From Arcuatula senhousia (lineage: Eukaryota > Mollusca > Bivalvia > Mytilida > Mytilidae): 64,000 nt of DNA. Below are positions 61,901-64,000 of this stretch, piece after piece. The stretch lies in contig OZ020308.1 of NCBI GenBank assembly GCA_963971305.1, positions 17,269,092 through 17,333,091 of the forward strand, written 5' to 3'. How positions within the stretch are numbered: the first letter of the stretch is position 1; every line of letters starts with the position of its first letter. Below the pieces are notes generated by a model. It saw only the letters and a program-made list of their open reading frames with translations. It ran no database searches and was not told the origin of the DNA. The position numbers were made by a program, and so were the translations under genes.

Positions 61901-62420
61901 TCTATCAAAAGTCTAACAAAAGATTTTCAACATGTACAAGAGCACAACTTGAGGTCCCCATCAGAATTTCTTCTATATAATAAACAAATTATTTCATCCT
62001 TAACGATTCCGTTTGGACAGGTTTACAACTCTACAATATTTACTCAACCTTTTCTCGACTGCCTTTTTAGAATGCTGTTCCACTGGACTGCAATGGGGAG
62101 TCATATGTTACAATATTTACTCACCCTTTTCTTGACTGCCTTCTTAGATTGCTATTCCACTGGGCTGCAATTGGGAGTCAGTCATATGTTACAATATTTA
62201 CTCACCCTTTTCTTGACTGCCTTCTTAGAATGCTATTCCATTGGGCTGCAATGGGGAGTCAGTCATATGTTACAATATTTACTCACCCTTTTCTCGACTG
62301 CCTTCTTAGAATGTTGTTCCTGTTCTAGCTCTTCTTCATGTTGTTTCTGTAGACGTTTCTTGGTGAAATCTAATTCCCTCAAAACTCTCTCGTATCTGTC
62401 TTTGTACACTGAATCATTTC
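46632..62420 (-). CDS. MYO18A: Unconventional myosin-XVIII (MYO18A-like) heavy chain, C-terminal half
   Basis: Fourteen exons on the - strand join without any phase conflict: 62420-62287, 56805-56651, 55884-55761, 55175-54972, 54688-54578, 54149-54026, 53515-53388, 52833-52720, 51862-51746, 51456-51373, 49244-49107, 48365-48180, 47624-47488 and 46941-46632 (or ending at 46805 if spliced). They give about 630-690 residues, nearly all heptad coiled coil, then a Ser/Asp-rich tail. Diagnostic stretches are [60 protein letters not shown] and YLSDSD, matching myosin-XVIIIa rather than muscle myosin II or paramyosin. The motor domain lies beyond 64 kb. Myosin-XVIII dimerises through this rod and associates with actomyosin and the Golgi in other animals. 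Introns carry MITEs and other elements. Confidence 0.93.
47488..47624 (-). CDS. MYO18A: MYO18A-like exon 13 (end of rod)
   Basis: [29 protein letters not shown], then acidic [10 protein letters not shown]. Acceptor CTTACAG, donor AG|GTAAGG, ends in phase 2. This is the best single match to the C-terminal end of the myosin-XVIIIa rod. Confidence 0.93.
48180..48365 (-). CDS. MYO18A: MYO18A-like exon 12 (rod)
   Basis: 62 codons, phase 0 at both ends, coiled coil: [44 protein letters not shown]. Donor GTAAGT. Confidence 0.92.
48411..48622. mobile_element. MITE in a MYO18A-like intron
   Basis: The ends ACTGTCGTTTCATTATTTTT and CGTGGGGTA pair with TACCCACGAAAATAAATG and AATTCACAGT in inverted orientation. 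About 210 bp, non-coding. A half-copy of a related end is near 41470. Confidence 0.7.
49107..49244 (-). CDS. MYO18A: MYO18A-like exon 11 (rod)
   Basis: 46 codons: [33 protein letters not shown]. Phase 0 at both ends, donor GTTAGT. The KIRELE motif aligns with the rod of myosin-XVIIIa. Confidence 0.92.
49312..49505. repeat. Dispersed mollusc repeat in intron
   Basis: TGTTTAATGCCCTTTATCCA, GGCCATGTAGGGCAGTCAG, GGAGGAAACCACCAACC and TGAGCCACCCAAG mark a common short interspersed repeat. A decayed relative is at 53586-53835. A (TG)n run precedes it. Confidence 0.6.
49621..50868 (-). mobile_element. Hairpin-ended element, GGGCCCCGC family
   Basis: Read on the - strand: GGGCCCCGCAACTTTGTTGC, then (TCCG)n, then about six diverged units of about 175-180 bp (GGGCCATAACTCCCATAAAA on +). 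The inverted core GCGGGGCCC and the hairpin GGAGATG/CATCTCC complete it. It lies in a MYO18A-like intron. Non-coding. Confidence 0.85.
51373..51456 (-). CDS. MYO18A: MYO18A-like exon 10 (rod)
   Basis: 28 codons: [27 protein letters not shown]. Phase 0 at both ends, donor GAG|GTTTGT. Confidence 0.88.
51746..51862 (-). CDS. MYO18A: MYO18A-like exon 9 (rod)
   Basis: 39 codons: [36 protein letters not shown]. The E-[ED]-D-[LM]-N motif matches myosin-XVIIIa. Donor GTAATT. Confidence 0.92.
52323..52700 (-). repeat. Three downstream copies of the 3' part of exon 8
   Basis: Copies of the exon end start at 52323, 52440 and 52575 (the real one at 52714), about 117-139 bp apart. The 52440 copy keeps [10 protein letters not shown] and LSKAKTE with only silent changes and a GTAAGG donor. 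The 52575 copy has a stop and a lost donor. The 52323 copy is badly decayed. None has a credible acceptor. Confidence 0.8.
52720..52833 (-). CDS. MYO18A: MYO18A-like exon 8 (rod)
   Basis: 38 codons: [48 protein letters not shown] is highly characteristic of myosin-XVIIIa. Acceptor TTTTTCTTTACAG, donor GAG|GTAAGG. Confidence 0.95.
53388..53515 (-). CDS. MYO18A: MYO18A-like exon 7 (rod)
   Basis: Completes a Glu codon and reads [20 protein letters not shown], then [14 protein letters not shown]. Donor GTATGT. Matches the conserved [DE]SEKRLR-DL-[KR]TKALL block. Confidence 0.94.
53586..53835. repeat. Decayed copy of the repeat at 49312
   Basis: GGTCGGTTTTAATGG, AAAGACCTTTAGCAGG, ATTACATACAG and TGGGACTCAAAC follow the same order as the repeat at 49312-49505, with more changes. 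Confidence 0.5.
54026..54149 (-). CDS. MYO18A: MYO18A-like exon 6 (rod)
   Basis: [37 protein letters not shown], ending in phase 1 (G|GTAATG). Confidence 0.93.
54578..54688 (-). CDS. MYO18A: MYO18A-like exon 5 (rod)
   Basis: 37 codons: [37 protein letters not shown]. Phase 0 at both ends. Confidence 0.93.
54972..55175 (-). CDS. MYO18A: MYO18A-like exon 4 (rod)
   Basis: 68 codons: [49 protein letters not shown]. The last block is a signature of myosin-XVIIIa. Confidence 0.95.
55761..55884 (-). CDS. MYO18A: MYO18A-like exon 3 (rod)
   Basis: Completes an Arg codon, then [35 protein letters not shown]. Donor GTAAGC. Confidence 0.92.
56006..56223. mobile_element. MITE with AGTATAGCGGGTAATTTTCG ends
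   Basis: TATAGCGGGTAATTTTCG and CGAAAATTACCCGCTATA are exact complements about 215 bp apart. The interior contains several CGCGA and TCGCGA-like motifs, unusual in this CpG-poor DNA. Non-coding, in a MYO18A-like intron. Confidence 0.8.
56651..56805 (-). CDS. MYO18A: MYO18A-like exon 2 (rod)
   Basis: [42 protein letters not shown], ending in phase 2. It starts in phase 0, so it can be joined either to exon 1 or to the candidate internal first exon at 60113-60145. Confidence 0.94.
56806..62286 (-). other. 5.5-kb intron of the MYO18A-like gene
   Basis: The longest intron in the window. AT-rich; it holds a weak MITE at 58637-58858 (TACTGTAAAATACATAATTT and inverted TTTACAGTA), a candidate internal first exon at 60113-60145, and an 81-bp tandem repeat at its 5' end. 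Confidence 0.6.
60113..60145 (-). CDS. Candidate internal first coding exon of a rod-only myosin-XVIII
   Basis: On the - strand ATG at 60145 opens [11 protein letters not shown] and ends in CAG|GTAAAA, phase 0, exactly the phase at which exon 2 begins. An in-frame stop lies just upstream, and no acceptor-like tract precedes the ATG, so it would be a first exon. It is only 11 codons, so chance is a real alternative. Confidence 0.25.
62042..62315 (-). repeat. 81-bp tandem repeat containing a splice donor
   Basis: The segment ACTCACCCTTTTCTTGACTG begins at 62042, 62119, 62200 and 62281, i.e. steps of 77, 81 and 81 bp. The copy at 62281 is the real 3' end of exon 1 with its donor. The others carry about 34 bases of exon end, a GTGAGT donor (altered in the first) and about 47 bases of intron. 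Confidence 0.85.
62287..62420 (-). CDS. MYO18A: MYO18A-like exon 1 of window (rod)
   Basis: The acceptor TTTGTTGTAG is followed by [35 protein letters not shown] and SKKAVEKR. It enters one base into a codon and leaves in phase 0 at G|GTGAGT. Earlier exons (more rod, IQ, motor) must lie beyond 64 kb. Confidence 0.92.
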
Positions 62421-62732
62421 CTACAACAAAGAAAATAGGACTTGAAGAATAAACACTATGAGTTTGCATTGAATGGTCAAGGAGCTAAGCTAATACTGAC
62501 ATTCATAGTTAGTGCAAGTACCACCATCTCATCACCATTCTCAAATGAAAATAAAGCAACCCATTTGCAGATGAGAAAAACAAGAGGCTCGCAGGAGCCT
62601 GAATCGCTCACCTGAACTACACAGACACATATATTTTGTAGATATTATTGTGCATAACCATATGCGATTTAAATTTCTGAAATATCTTGGTTAGTTTTCA
62701 AGATATTAGGCTTAATAAGTGCAACATTTGGC
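62421..62732. other. Intron with AGGTGAGC-family end fragment
   Basis: AACAAGAGGCTCGCAGGAGCCT and GAATCGCTCACCTG near 62579-62616 are a solo 3' terminus of the AGCTCACCTGG family on the - strand. Nothing else was seen. Confidence 0.6.
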
Positions 62733-63988
62733 AATAAAAAGCTACGCTGAGCGCAGCATGATACGACCGCAACAAGTTGAACCCTGTACGTTGGAGGCCC
62801 AATATGGATAGTCCATTGCTTTGGTCACATGAAGCCCATGGTGGACTTACAAAGCTTTTTGACACATGCATCCTGTGGTGGACTTAGAAATGCATTTTTG
62901 ACAAATATATTTACATCAACATCTTATACAAAAAGCCTTATTTCTATACATGTATTAATTTACAATTTTGGCCCTTTGACCCCTAATTCCTCAAAAATGG
63001 TAAAAGATATTGCTAATCCGATAAAAAATAATTTGAAATTGTGTACATGGAATCCGATGAAGAAAAGATTTTGAAAATCGGACCACAAATAAAAAAGTTG
63101 ATTTTATCGGCGTGGCCTGTCTTTAGCCCCCTGTAACAATGTAATGGTGAAATACATATCAAAATCATTGACACATTTTGTTGACAGAATTTAATGATGA
63201 ATTCAACAAAGAAAGAATTTTCAAAATCTAATGAATAATAAACATTCTACAACAGTTTTGTCAATACACCCGTTTTAGCCCTTTTTGGTCCTTTTTTCTA
63301 AAACAGTAGGGGCCACAAACCCCAAATACAAAACCAAGATTCCTTTAGTGGATATAATCATCATATATAAACTTCATAACAATTGGCAGGCCCACTACAA
63401 CTTAATTTGGTATAAAACTATTTGCATTGACAAACTTTAAAAATTGCGTTTTTGGCCCATTTGACCCCTAAATTCTCAAAAACGGTAAGAGATATTGCAA
63501 ATCTGATTGAAAAACGCAGGCAGGGATTTTCACAAGGATTCCAATGAAAAAAAGATTTTGAAAATCGGACCACAAATAAAAAAGTCAATTTTTTGGGTGT
63601 GGCCCCTTTTTGACCCCCAGTATCAATGTAACAGTGCAATATATATCAAAACCATTGACACATTTTGTTGACAGAATTTAATGATGAATTCAATAAAAAA
63701 AGAATTATCAAAATCGAATGAATAATAAACATTCTACAACAGTTTTGTCAATACACCCGTTTTAGCCCTTTTTGGCCCTTTTTTCTAAAATGATAGGGGC
63801 CACAACCCCCAAATACAATACCAACCTTCCTTAAGTGGTAACAAACATCATATCAAAATTTCATAACATTTGGTCAATATTTACTCAAGTTATCACACGG
63901 AAACCAAAGTGTCCACAGACGACGACGATGACAACGACGACGACATCGCCATAACATTATACGATCGCAAAAATTTTGCGGTCGTATA
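62733..63988 (-). mobile_element. Hairpin-ended element, ATACGATCGC family, copy 2
   Basis: Inverted copy of 23124-24358. It starts GCAATAAAAAGCTACGCTGA and GCGCAGCATGATACGACCGC, holds two units of about 480 bp (GGACCACAAATAAAAAAGT near 63082 and 63568), then a (GAC)n-like run and the hairpin ACGATCGC/GCGGTCGT. In a MYO18A-like intron. Confidence 0.8.
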
Positions 63989-64000
63989 AAAATTAGGAAA

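Noticed and set aside
46632..62420. Muscle myosin II heavy chain or paramyosin as the identity of the coiled-coil exons
   Set aside because: Motifs such as [24 protein letters not shown] and [12 protein letters not shown] followed by a YLSDSD tail fit myosin-XVIIIa. Muscle myosin rods and paramyosin lack this tail.
61949..62452. + strand 167-codon frame
   Set aside because: It lies opposite the myosin exon and runs through the 81-bp tandem repeat, whose length is a multiple of three. It is a shadow.

Overview
The window looks like nuclear DNA of a bivalve mollusc, probably a mussel such as Mytilus (inference). It is AT-rich, its genes are split by GT-AG introns, and it is dense in short non-autonomous mobile elements. 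Several of these have the layout described for bivalve pearl/CvA and Helitron-type elements: a hairpin end, a (TCCG)n or (GTC)n microsatellite, tandem units of about 160-190 bp, and a second hairpin. No rRNA, tRNA or CRISPR array was found.

There are three real gene loci and several broken ones. On the + strand, two tandem paralogues encode BTB-BACK-PHR proteins (BTBD1/2/3/6-like): gene 1 at 10845-12931 (486 aa) and gene 2 at 30392-32681 (525 aa). Each has two coding exons, split at the same place and phase inside the BTB domain. On the - strand, from 62420 down to about 46.6 kb and continuing beyond the right edge, lie the last 14 coding exons I can resolve of an unconventional myosin-XVIII (MYO18A-like) heavy chain. 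They encode the coiled-coil rod and a Ser/Asp-rich tail, and all exon phases agree. A lone last exon of an alpha-L-fucosidase (GH29), carrying an internal stop, sits at 5329-5584 on the - strand. Two 3' fragments of non-LTR retrotransposon ORFs lie at 19030-19252 and 25027-25723.

Layout. 1-5.3 kb: AT-rich DNA with interspersed repeats. 5.3-5.6: fucosidase exon. 6.1-7.6: foldback-like element made of 21-bp palindromic units, with a target-site duplication. 7.6-10.8: AT-rich. 10.8-12.9: BTB gene 1. 13.5-16.9: two copies of one inverted-repeat element, the second interrupted by a 1.4-kb insertion. 17.0-19.0: array of 166-bp units with higher-order structure. 19-21: retroelement debris. 21.1-21.9: TTAGGG-like array. 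23.1-24.4: hairpin-ended element. 24.4-26.6: two blocks of 21-bp-phased GATATC palindromes flanking a dead retroelement ORF. 27.4-30.2: chained mobile elements. 30.4-32.7: BTB gene 2. 37.5-40.4: Tc1-like inverted-repeat element carrying a nested insertion. 42.7-44.3: inverted copy of that insertion. 44.9-62.4: MYO18A-like exons with element-rich introns. 62.7-64.0: another hairpin-ended element.

The BTB-BACK-PHR proteins are expected to be Cullin-3 ubiquitin-ligase adaptors, and the myosin-XVIII tail to be a cytoskeletal rod. Nothing in the sequence links the two functionally. The most novel signals are the shared core-plus-hairpin grammar of the repeat families, the 21-bp-phased palindrome arrays, a possible internal first exon giving a rod-only myosin-XVIII, and two tandem duplications that copy exon ends together with their splice donors.
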